Source of the DNA: DAOTXS01 sp034435055
GTDB taxonomy: Bacteria; Chloroflexota; Anaerolineae; UBA4142
NCBI GenBank assembly: GCA_034435055.1
Contig: DAOTXS010000031.1
Span: forward strand, 1-64,000
DNA: 64,000 nucleotides
Direction of reading: 5' to 3'
Shown: one piece after another, positions 57,098 through 64,000 of the stretch
Numbering within the stretch: the stretch's first letter is position 1
Layout of the letters: each line of letters begins with the position of its first letter
Made by a program: the position numbers and the translations under genes
The notes under the pieces: generated by a model
What the model saw: the letters and a program-made list of their open reading frames with translations, nothing else
What the model was told of the DNA's origin: nothing
Database searches by the model: none

Positions 57098-59941
57098 TCA
57101 TTGTCCCCCGTCGATCCACTTGACCGCAAACTGGGGCATTGCTTTGAGCGTCCCTTGATATTTCGACACCGGCGGCAACGACTCGATGAACATCCGCCCG
57201 TACGATTTCGACAGCACGCGCTTGTCGAGCACCACGACGACGCCGCGATCATTTTTGCTTCGAATCAAACGTCCGAATCCTTGCCGAAAACGGAGCACTG
57301 CTTCCGGCACCGCGTACTTGCTGAATGAATCCTCGAATGTTTCACTGCGTGCAGCAAAGATTGGATCGCTCGGTACCGAAAAAGGCAAGCGTGCGATGAC
57401 CAAACACGATAATGCCTCGCCGACGACATCGACGCCTTCCCAAAATGATTTTGTTCCCAGCAGTACGGTTTTCTCCTGCGTCTTAAATGTTTCCAGCACT
57501 TGGCGGCGCGAGCCATCCAGATTTTGCGCGATGACGACGATGCCGTCTTCCTCCAGCGGACGCGTGATCGCGCGGTACGTCGCGTTGAGTTGCGAGAGTG
57601 AAGTGAACAACACAAGCGCGCGTCCTTGCGTCGCGCGCAACAAATCGATCAGCGATGCTTCGACGGCTTTTTGGTAACCGGGTTGCCCGGGCTCGGGAAT
57701 GTCGGTTGGCACGTACACCATCGCCGCGTTTGCGTAATCGAACGGCGAGCCGACCGCGAGTTCGTCCGCCCAATCGCCAATGCCCAAACGTGATTTGATG
57801 TGCGCAAAACTCTTGTCCACACACAACGTCGCCGATGTGAGAATCGTCGCGCTCTTGTCCGCGAATAATTTCTTTTGCAGTAACTCACCCACGTATAGCG
57901 GCGCGGCGTGCAAGGAAATGTTGTGATTGTTCTTGTTGACCTCAGCCCAATAAATTCCGTTCGCCGTCGGCTTGGTGATCAGCGCTTCCAGTTGCGCGCG
58001 CGTCTCACTCATCCGCCGCATCGCGCCGGCAAGTTCTTGCAGTAAATCGTAATGGCTCGGCACTTCGTAATCGTCGAGTTCGTTCCACGCGGTGTAAATT
58101 TTTTCGACGCCCTCGCGCACTTGGCGCAAGCGCGCGCCAAAATCGTCCCACGCAATTTCGATCTCGCTCCACGCCGGTTGCGCGCGGCGCGTCGGCGTCA
58201 AACGCAATTGGCGATCATACGCGTTTTCCGATTCCCCCGACAGTTGTTCTTGCGCATCGATGAATTTTTCCAGCGCGACGAAGAAATCGTACACGCCACG
58301 AATCGCGCGGTCGATATCGTCCGCTACATCGTTAAAAATATTTTGCGTTTCATTTTTGAGACGCGGTGGCACATCGGAATGACGCAACGCGCCGGCAAGC
58401 AAACCGATCAACCCGCCGCGTTCGTTTGCCAGCCCGCGCAAAAGTTGTTCCAGCGACGAACTCGACGCTTCGAACGACAACGCATCGGTCGCGCGCGCTT
58501 CCAAGTGATGCGCTTCATCGACGACGAGATATTTGTATTCTGGCAGAACGTGATTTTCCGTTGCCACATCGGCGAGCAAGAGCGCGTGATTGACGATGAT
58601 GACGTGCGCGCTTTCCGCTTTTTCGCGCGCGCGATAGAAAAAGCAGTTGCCTTGCTGTTGCAATTCGCAACGCTCCGCCGAACAATGATCCGCGTCGCTG
58701 GCAATGCGCGACCACACAGCATTTTCGGCGGGACCCATCAAGATCAATTCCGCGCTGTCGCCGGTCGTCGTCGATGGCAACCACGCGAGCGCTTTGGCGA
58801 TGACGCGCGTTTCTTCGTTTGTCAGTTTATCATTTTTGCGTAACGCATCCAAACGCGTGCGGCATAAATAATTCGAACGACCTTTCAACAACGCGGCTTT
58901 GAATTCAAACGGCAAGACCTTGCGTAAATCGGGAATGTCTTTGAGATAAAGTTGATCTTGGAGGTTAATCGTGTTCGTCGAAATCACGACGCGTTGATTG
59001 TTTTGCGCCGCCCAATAAATTGCCGGAATCAAATACGCAAGCGATTTACCGGTGCCGGTCCCGGCTTCGACCAACCTCGTCGCGCCGTCGTTGAACGCGC
59101 CGGCAACTGCACGCAACATTTCGATTTGTTGCGGACGAAATTCGTACCCGTCGAAGGTCTTGGCGAACAGTCCCTCGGCCCCCAACAAATGCGCGAGCGC
59201 GTCCACGTCGAGCGGATCGTTGTGCGCTTTGGGTTTGAGCGGTCGTTCGTCACGGTCGCGCGAGAAAAGCAAACCCAGGGTTTCTTCGCTCGTCGTCGCG
59301 CCTTTTGCCGCCAGTTGCGCGCCAATCGTCCCCGGCGCAAATGCGGTGCGCACGCGGTCGCGCAAAATATCTTGGAACGCATATTTCAACGACCAGTTCG
59401 ATTTATCGCCGACTTTGGTAATTTCTTCGATGACTTTGGGATCGAGTTTGCGCGCGCGTTCGCTCAACGCGTTGAATAACGCCGCTACCGCGCGCGCATC
59501 GTCCAACGCGCGATGCCGGGTTGGAAATTCGATGCCGAGTTCATCCATCAATTTGCCTAGTGAATAGCGCGACGCGTACGGCATCAAGATGCACGCTAGT
59601 TCGAACGTGTCGAGCGCGGGGGCGGAGAAGGAAAGCCCGCCGCGTTGAAGAAAAGACAAATCGAATTGAATGTTGTGACCGACAATCGGATTTTCGCCGA
59701 TGAAGCGCGAGAGTTGCGGCACAACTTGAAACAGCGACGGCGCGTTTTCCACCTCGCGTTGCGTGATGCCGGTGAGTCGTTCGATTTTGTGCGGGAGCGC
59801 GCGACCTGGGTTGACGAGCGATGACCACTCGCCAATGATCTCGTCGCCGCGAAATTTGACCGCGCCGATTTCGATGATCGCGTCGCGGTCGGCTTGCAAG
59901 CCGGTCGTTTCGGTGTCGAGCGCAACGTAAATGCGGGGCAT
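57098..59941 (-). CDS. DinG-type helicase with N-terminal DnaQ-like exonuclease domain
   Basis: A 947-residue protein. Residues 1-165 form a DEDD exonuclease (DTETTGL near 9, HNIQFDLSFL, HRALDDARA). An XPD/DinG-like superfamily 2 helicase follows, with EAGTGTGKSLAYLIPA (Walker A), an Fe-S cluster set with Cys in YLCRTRL and CSAERC...GNC, VVDEAHH (motif II), and C-terminal motifs GTKSFWEGVDV and RQGFGRLIRS. The exonuclease-helicase fusion is the form known from Bacillus-type DinG, where the nuclease part is active and the helicase part may not be. Start 59941 (MPRIYV) was chosen at the family start. Confidence 0.9.
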   Translation of the reverse strand: MPRIYVALDTETTGLQADRDAIIEIGAVKFRGDEIIGEWSSLVNPGRALPHKIERLTGITQREVENAPSLFQVVPQLSRFIGENPIVGHNIQFDLSFLQRGGLSFSAPALDTFELACILMPYASRYSLGKLMDELGIEFPTRHRALDDARAVAALFNALSERARKLDPKVIEEITKVGDKSNWSLKYAFQDILRDRVRTAFAPGTIGAQLAAKGATTSEETLGLLFSRDRDERPLKPKAHNDPLDVDALAHLLGAEGLFAKTFDGYEFRPQQIEMLRAVAGAFNDGATRLVEAGTGTGKSLAYLIPAIYWAAQNNQRVVISTNTINLQDQLYLKDIPDLRKVLPFEFKAALLKGRSNYLCRTRLDALRKNDKLTNEETRVIAKALAWLPSTTTGDSAELILMGPAENAVWSRIASDADHCSAERCELQQQGNCFFYRAREKAESAHVIIVNHALLLADVATENHVLPEYKYLVVDEAHHLEARATDALSFEASSSSLEQLLRGLANERGGLIGLLAGALRHSDVPPRLKNETQNIFNDVADDIDRAIRGVYDFFVALEKFIDAQEQLSGESENAYDRQLRLTPTRRAQPAWSEIEIAWDDFGARLRQVREGVEKIYTAWNELDDYEVPSHYDLLQELAGAMRRMSETRAQLEALITKPTANGIYWAEVNKNNHNISLHAAPLYVGELLQKKLFADKSATILTSATLCVDKSFAHIKSRLGIGDWADELAVGSPFDYANAAMVYVPTDIPEPGQPGYQKAVEASLIDLLRATQGRALVLFTSLSQLNATYRAITRPLEEDGIVVIAQNLDGSRRQVLETFKTQEKTVLLGTKSFWEGVDVVGEALSCLVIARLPFSVPSDPIFAARSETFEDSFSKYAVPEAVLRFRQGFGRLIRSKNDRGVVVVLDKRVLSKSYGRMFIESLPPVSKYQGTLKAMPQFAVKWIDGGQ

Positions 59942-60074
59942 GAATTCCAATCTAGCGAGCGAAAGTTTGTTCTAGCGCGATTCTACCACAAGTGTGCGGA
60001 AATGCAAAAGCCATTTGAAACCTTTTGCCGTTCACTGCATCGAATAGAATAATCTTCTTGAGGAAAAAGGTGGA

Positions 60075-60482
60075 ATGAAAAATCTGAAACTCATCTTTGC
60101 GCTAACGATCATTTTGATAACGTCCAGCGTCGTCGCGTGTCAAAATAGTGCGCCCGTCGCCAACCTAATGCCCAAAGAAGTATCGATGACAGAAGCCATG
60201 AACTTGCGCAACGCCGGCGCGTTCATTCTCGATGTACGCCAGCCGGACGAGTGGAACGAATATCACGTCCCCGGTTCAACGCTGATACCGCTCGGCGAGT
60301 TGGACGCGCGGGTGAAAGAATTGCCACGCGATAAACAGATCGTCGTCGTGTGTCGTTCCGGCAATCGGAGTGCGACCGGGCGCGACATTTTGTTGAAAGC
60401 GGGATTTCCTCAAGTAACGAGTCTTGCCGGCGGCTTGAGTCAATGGAAAGCGGCGGGACATCCAACGGTAACGGGACCATAA
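60075..60482 (+). CDS. Rhodanese-domain lipoprotein
   Basis: A 135-residue exported protein with lipobox SVVAC at about 18-22 and one rhodanese domain: FILDVRQPDEWNEYHVPGS and the catalytic loop CRSGNRSA (Cys near 95), then LAGGLSQWKAAGHP. It transfers sulfane sulfur or binds thiosulfate at the cell surface. AGGAAAAAGG-like region precedes the start. Monocistronic with its own terminator. Confidence 0.88.
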   Translation: MKNLKLIFALTIILITSSVVACQNSAPVANLMPKEVSMTEAMNLRNAGAFILDVRQPDEWNEYHVPGSTLIPLGELDARVKELPRDKQIVVVCRSGNRSATGRDILLKAGFPQVTSLAGGLSQWKAAGHPTVTGP

Positions 60483-60484
60483 CG

Positions 60485-60518
60485 AAAAGTGGAGCCAGGT
60501 TGATGGCTCCACTTTTTT
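60485..60518. terminator. Bidirectional terminator, 13-bp stem
   Basis: AAAAGTGGAGCCA (60485-60497) and TGGCTCCACTTTT (60504-60516) with T6, between convergent genes. Confidence 0.85.
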
Positions 60519-60540
60519 CATCACCATTCTTGAAATCGAT

Positions 60541-60888
60541 TTACGACTTTTTCTCCGCCTCTTCAATCGCTTTGCGGATTTGCTCGTTCAAAGCGCGCAC
60601 GCCTTTCGCAATGCCGCGCGCGATGTCGTCCGGCGCGTCACTCTCTTTGATTGCTTGCGCGGTTTGTTTGACTTGCTCGCCGGCTTTTTTCAGCGACTCG
60701 TTCGCCTGCGCCGATTTCAGCGCGCGCTGGATTTCCGCCTCCAGATTGCCAATCGCTTGAACGATGTCTTGCTCCATCTCTTTGGTTTTCGGGTGCTCGC
60801 GCGCAACGACGAACGCGCGTTTGATCTGCTCACCCAATTCGCGCAACTCTTGCGCAAGGTCGAACGGTTGTGGTTCTGGTGTACTCAT
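60541..60888 (-). CDS. Small helical protein of unknown function
   Basis: A 115-residue charged, Ala/Glu/Lys/Gln-rich, fully helical protein, probably a coiled-coil bundle, starting MSTPEPQPFDLAQELREL. No signal or membrane segment and no recognised motif. GAGGAG precedes the start. Similar small amphipathic helical proteins are common in Chloroflexota, but no function is known. Confidence 0.65.
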   Translation of the reverse strand: MSTPEPQPFDLAQELRELGEQIKRAFVVAREHPKTKEMEQDIVQAIGNLEAEIQRALKSAQANESLKKAGEQVKQTAQAIKESDAPDDIARGIAKGVRALNEQIRKAIEEAEKKS

Positions 60889-60902
60889 GTTTGCTCCTCC
60901 AC

Positions 60903-60990
60903 GTCATTGCGAGCCACGTTTTTTGCGGCGTGGCAATCTCTCAAATCACTTTGAAAGATTGCTTCGTCGCTTTGCTCCCCGCAATGACAG
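60903..60990. repeat. Dispersed repeat, GTCATTGCGAG ends
   Basis: GTCATTGCGAGCCACG is mirrored by CGTCGCTTTGCTCCCCGCAA and ATGAC, around GCAATCTC/AAGATTGC units. Between two minus-strand genes. Confidence 0.55.
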
Positions 60991-60996
60991 AATGTT

Positions 60997-62760
60997 TTAC
61001 ACTCTTCCCAATTTCGCCTTTTCCTCTTCCGCAATCTTCTCATCCAACTTTTTGAACAACGCTTTCGGTTCGCGCAACGCTTGCCCCGGTTTCAATTGCG
61101 AAGGTTCCCACTTTTGCGAATGTTTCCCGGGATGGTACACCGCCGCCGCGTGGCTCCGCATCGTTTCGTGGAATGTTTCGATTTTGATTTCGCCCAGCAA
61201 GTCGCCGTCGTAACCCAGTTGCTTGTGCAGTTCGTTCGACGAAAAGGGGAGGAACGGATAGAACAATGTTTTCAAATTGTCGATGACGCGCAAGGCGACA
61301 AAGAGCGATGTTGCCGTGCGCGCGCGATCGATTTTGATCGTCTTCCACGGTTCGGTGATTTGTAAATAGACGTTCGCCGCGCGCGCGACATCGACCGCGA
61401 GGTTGAGCGCTTCTTTAAAGCGCACGCGCCCCAACGCATCGCCCACCGTGGCAAACGCCGTCTCTGATTTTGCGATGAGTGCGCGGTCGGCGTCGTTCAA
61501 CTCACCCGGCGTTGGCACGCGCTGATCGAAATTCTTGTACGTGAATGTGAGCACGCGATTCGCCAGATTGCCCCAGTTCGCAATGAGTTCATCGTTGTTG
61601 CGGCGGACAAATTCCTTCCATGTAAAATCGGTGTCGGCAAATTCCGGCATATTCGCCGAGAGCAAATAACGCAATGGGTCGGGATCGTACGCTTGCAAGT
61701 AATCGTTGATCCAGACTGCCCAATGTTCACTCTTGCTGAACTTGCGCCCTTCGAGATTGAGAAATTCATTTGCCGGCACATCGTACGGGAGCGGCAAGTT
61801 TTCATCGTATCCCAGTAACATTGCGGGCCATATAATCGTGTGGAACGGAATATTGTCCTTGCCGACGAAATAGTACCCGCGCACGTCATCCGATTTTGTC
61901 CACCATTCTTTCCACTTGTCCGGCGTCCCGCGATTTCGCGCCCACTCGACCGACGCGGAGTAGTAACCGATGACGGCTTCGAACCACACGTAAATGCGTT
62001 TCGATTCGTAACCGGGAATCGGTAGCGTGATGCCCCAGTCCATATCGCGCGTGATGGCGCGACCGTGCAAGCCGGCTTGCAACCAGTTCCGTACGAACGC
62101 GACGACGTTTGATTTCCAGTACGTATCTTTATCCGCAAGATAATCGAGCAATCTTTTCTCGAACTTTGCCAAGTCGAGATAAAAGTGTTCGCTCTCGCGC
62201 ACGACGAGTTGGTGTGTTTCGCCCGGCTTTGCCAATTTGCATTTCGGATCGATCAGTTCCGTCGCATCGAGGACGCGTCCGCAGTTGTCACATTGATCGC
62301 CGCGCGCGCGCGGAAAGTGACAGTGCGGGCATTCGCCGTTGATGTACCGGTCGGGCAAAAAACGCGCGTCGGTTTCGCAGTAGATTTGTTTTTCGGTCGC
62401 TTTGTAAATGTTGTCTTTTTGTAAATTACGCAAAAAGAAATCCTGCGCAATCGCCCAATGATTTTCGGTGTCGGTGTGCGTAAAGAGATCGAACGAGATA
62501 CCCAGTTTCTGCCACGCTTCGAGAAAGAGCGCGTGCGAACGTTCGAACACCACGCGCGCAGTCGTGCCTTCTTCGTCGGCAGTGACGGTCACCGGCGTCC
62601 CGTGTGAATCGGAACCGGAGACCATCAACACATCGTTTCCGATCAAGCGATGATAGCGCGCGAAAATATCGGCGGTGAGGTACGCGCCGGCGATATGTCC
62701 TAAATGCAGAGGTCCGTTGGCGTAGGGCCAAGCAACGAAAACTCCGATTTTCTTGTTCAT
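60997..62760 (-). CDS. metG: Methionyl-tRNA synthetase
   Basis: A 587-residue class I synthetase charging tRNA-Met. It has AWPYANGPLHLGHIAGAYL (HIGH motif HLGH), the zinc-knuckle CPHCHFPRARGDQCDNCG, the KFSKS (KMSKS) loop, and a helical anticodon-binding domain. There is no C-terminal tRNA-binding (EMAP-like) extension. Start 62760 follows GAGGGAG. A leader of about 210 nt contains a Met-containing leader peptide and a terminator, pointing to regulation by transcription attenuation in response to charged tRNA-Met. Confidence 0.95.
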   Translation of the reverse strand: MNKKIGVFVAWPYANGPLHLGHIAGAYLTADIFARYHRLIGNDVLMVSGSDSHGTPVTVTADEEGTTARVVFERSHALFLEAWQKLGISFDLFTHTDTENHWAIAQDFFLRNLQKDNIYKATEKQIYCETDARFLPDRYINGECPHCHFPRARGDQCDNCGRVLDATELIDPKCKLAKPGETHQLVVRESEHFYLDLAKFEKRLLDYLADKDTYWKSNVVAFVRNWLQAGLHGRAITRDMDWGITLPIPGYESKRIYVWFEAVIGYYSASVEWARNRGTPDKWKEWWTKSDDVRGYYFVGKDNIPFHTIIWPAMLLGYDENLPLPYDVPANEFLNLEGRKFSKSEHWAVWINDYLQAYDPDPLRYLLSANMPEFADTDFTWKEFVRRNNDELIANWGNLANRVLTFTYKNFDQRVPTPGELNDADRALIAKSETAFATVGDALGRVRFKEALNLAVDVARAANVYLQITEPWKTIKIDRARTATSLFVALRVIDNLKTLFYPFLPFSSNELHKQLGYDGDLLGEIKIETFHETMRSHAAAVYHPGKHSQKWEPSQLKPGQALREPKALFKKLDEKIAEEEKAKLGRV

Positions 62761-62833
62761 GGGAATCTCCCTCAAGATTGACCGAGGACGGAAACGCTTC
62801 GCATCGGTCATCCGTCGTTTTTTAGGAAACAAA

Positions 62834-62864
62834 AACGCCGCCCTGACTGTACATCAAGCGGCGT
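62834..62864 (-). terminator. Attenuator terminator of metG
   Basis: On the minus strand ACGCCGC (62858-62864) pairs with GCGGCGT (62834-62840), followed by TTTTTGTTT. The CGCCGC arm can instead pair with an upstream GCGGCG at 62908-62913, an antiterminator. Confidence 0.7.
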
Positions 62865-62899
62865 GGCGCACCGAGAACGCGCAAAACGCGTGCCCACCG

Positions 62900-62956
62900 T
62901 TACGGTGCGCCGCTCGCCATGACCATCGCGTTCGTGAAAATTCGGAACGTGAACAT
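62900..62956 (-). CDS. metG leader peptide (18 codons)
   Basis: An ATG at 62956, preceded by GGAG at 62963-62966, opens an 18-residue frame, MFTFRIFTNAMVMASGAP, ending in TAA at 62900-62902. Met codons 11 and 13 lie just before the segment that can form the antiterminator. Promoter, SD, leader ORF, alternative hairpins and terminator are in the order of classical amino-acid attenuators. Too short for standard gene callers. Confidence 0.6.
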   Translation of the reverse strand: MFTFRIFTNAMVMASGAP

Positions 62957-62976
62957 CGTGAACTCCAATTGGTGCT

Positions 62977-63005
62977 ATTCTAGCATAAATTGACCGGGTT
63001 GCCAA
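62977..63005 (-). promoter_or_regulatory. Promoter of metG (TTGGCA-N17-TAGAAT)
   Basis: On the minus strand the -35 is at 63000-63005 and the -10 at 62977-62982, with a 17-bp spacer. The start near 62970 is a few nt before the leader-peptide SD. Confidence 0.7.
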
Positions 63006-63032
63006 GTGGTCATGTCAGCGTTTCAGGCGCGA

Positions 63033-64000
63033 CTAGCGAGGGTTGCCGCACGCGCCACAAACTGCAATCAGGGTGGTGATCGGCACGGCCGCCATTAAAC
63101 CAAGCGAGCCAACGAGCGTTCGCACAATTTCCTCGGCGATCAATTCACGGTTCAGCGTTTGACTCCACGGTTCCGGATAAACTTGAAACAACAACAAAGG
63201 CAACGATGCGCCAGCGTACGCTAACACCAACGTATTGACCGTCGCCGCAATGTGATCGTGCCCGATGTTCATCGCGCGCGTGTACAATTCACGCCAAGTG
63301 AGCCTTGGATTTGCCGCTGCTAATTCGATCACGGCGGATGCCTGACTGACGATGACATCGTCCAGTACGCCGAGCGTGCCCACGATGATGCCGGCGAGCA
63401 ACAAGCCGCGCGCGTTGAGCGAGGCGTGGGCAACTTGCAGGAACGATGTTTCCTCCGTGCCAAAACCGGTCAAGCGTGTGATTTGAAGCGACAACGCGGC
63501 GAGGATGCCGGTCAACACTAGACTGAAAAATACTCCCAGGAGTGCGGCGTGTGTTTTAAGCGTCCATCCTTGCGTGAGATACAGCGTTGCAGAGAGCAAA
63601 ACGAACGAGCCGCTCACACTCACGATCACCGGATCGAACCCGGCAGCAATCAATGGCACGATGACCCCGATCAACACGACGAAACTGATTGCCAGACCGA
63701 TCAAAGCGCGTACGCCTTTCCATCCACTGACCAGAATCAGCGCGATGACAAAGAGCGAAGCAAGTCCAAGCAACGATCCCGTTCGTACCACATCGGCGAT
63801 GAACATCAATGAATCTGCCTCAGCTGGTGCCACGATGACTACCAAGACTTGATCGCCGGTGGCGTACGTTTGACCATTGCTGGCATCGTGGTTGATGATG
63901 TGGCGCGTTCCTTTTTCAGGTCCGCTTTGGAGTTCGATTTCAAGGCGCTGTTCGTTTGTGGCAGTCGTGGCGATCACTTGCACTATACGCGCTTGAACCG
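63033..64000 (-). CDS. YibE/F-like membrane protein (5' end outside window)
   Basis: The frame is open from the window edge (VQARIV, then VQVIATTA) to a stop at 63033, 322 residues visible. The N-terminal soluble part contains QSGPEKGTRHIIN, and a GDQVLVVI segment precedes about seven to eight membrane helices. Inside these are HASLNARGLLLAGIIVGTLGVLDDV and IGHDHIAATVNTLVLAYAG, quoted here in part, characteristic of YibE/F proteins. Function is unknown; transport has been suggested. A GTG at 63983 is unlikely to be the true start because the conserved ARIVxV strand lies upstream. Confidence 0.8.
   Translation of the reverse strand, partial: VQARIVQVIATTATNEQRLEIELQSGPEKGTRHIINHDASNGQTYATGDQVLVVIVAPAEADSLMFIADVVRTGSLLGLASLFVIALILVSGWKGVRALIGLAISFVVLIGVIVPLIAAGFDPVIVSVSGSFVLLSATLYLTQGWTLKTHAALLGVFFSLVLTGILAALSLQITRLTGFGTEETSFLQVAHASLNARGLLLAGIIVGTLGVLDDVIVSQASAVIELAAANPRLTWRELYTRAMNIGHDHIAATVNTLVLAYAGASLPLLLFQVYPEPWSQTLNRELIAEEIVRTLVGSLGLMAAVPITTLIAVCGACGNPR

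Noticed and set aside
62865..62911. T-box riboswitch upstream of metG
   Set aside because: A GGTGGGCACGCG segment faintly resembles the T-box sequence, but there is no room for a stem I with a specifier loop after the promoter. The leader-peptide attenuator explains the region better.

Overview
The window looks like chromosomal DNA of an uncultured or little-studied Chloroflexota (Anaerolineae-like) bacterium. This is inferred from gene content and style: GC-rich coding with frequent CG-rich codons, a giant kinase-TPR protein, an FHA-lipase, MsrPQ with CopC/cupredoxin proteins, glycyl-radical chemistry, split 2-oxoacid:ferredoxin oxidoreductase genes, and gaps filled with quasi-palindromic dispersed repeats. 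No rRNA, tRNA or CRISPR array was seen. The replication origin is probably inside the window: dnaA lies at 28.9-30.3 kb and is flanked on both sides by AT-rich DNA with DnaA boxes.

Layout. 0-2 kb: transposase edge, DUF3800 gene cut by a small inverted-repeat element, amidohydrolase. 2-4 kb: DEAD-box helicase plus RRM protein behind a leader with an intrinsic terminator. 4-10.3 kb: FHA-FHA-lipase and a Ser/Thr kinase with a long TPR tail. 10.3-18.5 kb: a periplasmic redox cluster in two divergent units. The minus-strand unit has CopC-cupredoxin-CopC lipoprotein, a thioredoxin-like protein with in-frame UGA at the CxxC position (probable selenocysteine), and MsrP/MsrQ. The plus-strand unit has a two-component system, a sulfite-oxidase-type Mo enzyme, a five-haem cytochrome and a BtrH-like protein. 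18.5-28.5 kb: acyl-CoA dehydrogenase, glycosyltransferase, ATP-grasp protein, P5C dehydrogenase, RuvB, membrane glycosyltransferase. 28.5-30.6 kb: dnaA/oriC. 30.6-46.6 kb: mostly housekeeping (MutY, KorA/KorB, DegV, PlsY, MiaA, YraN, XseA, EF-P), with a probable LexA-controlled phage-type gene at 41.7-42.5 kb. 46.9-52.3 kb: glycyl radical enzyme and activase, with a decayed flavodoxin gene and an SGNH-like lipoprotein between them.

52.3-57.0 kb is visibly different: lower GC and more AT-ending codons. It holds a MerR-like regulator, a PocR-domain histidine kinase, a stand-alone receiver, and a second unit of four small genes of unknown family, most encoding membrane proteins. Both units start from TTGACA-type promoters followed by almost the same 17-bp AT-rich operator, so they look like one co-regulated, undescribed sensory/membrane system. 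A 130-bp terminal-inverted-repeat element with an 8-bp direct repeat sits in the leader of the first unit.

57-64 kb: DinG-type helicase, rhodanese lipoprotein, metG, and a YibE/F-like protein running off the window edge. metG is preceded by an apparent 18-codon, methionine-containing leader peptide and an attenuator. All family assignments were made by eye from motifs; no database search was run.
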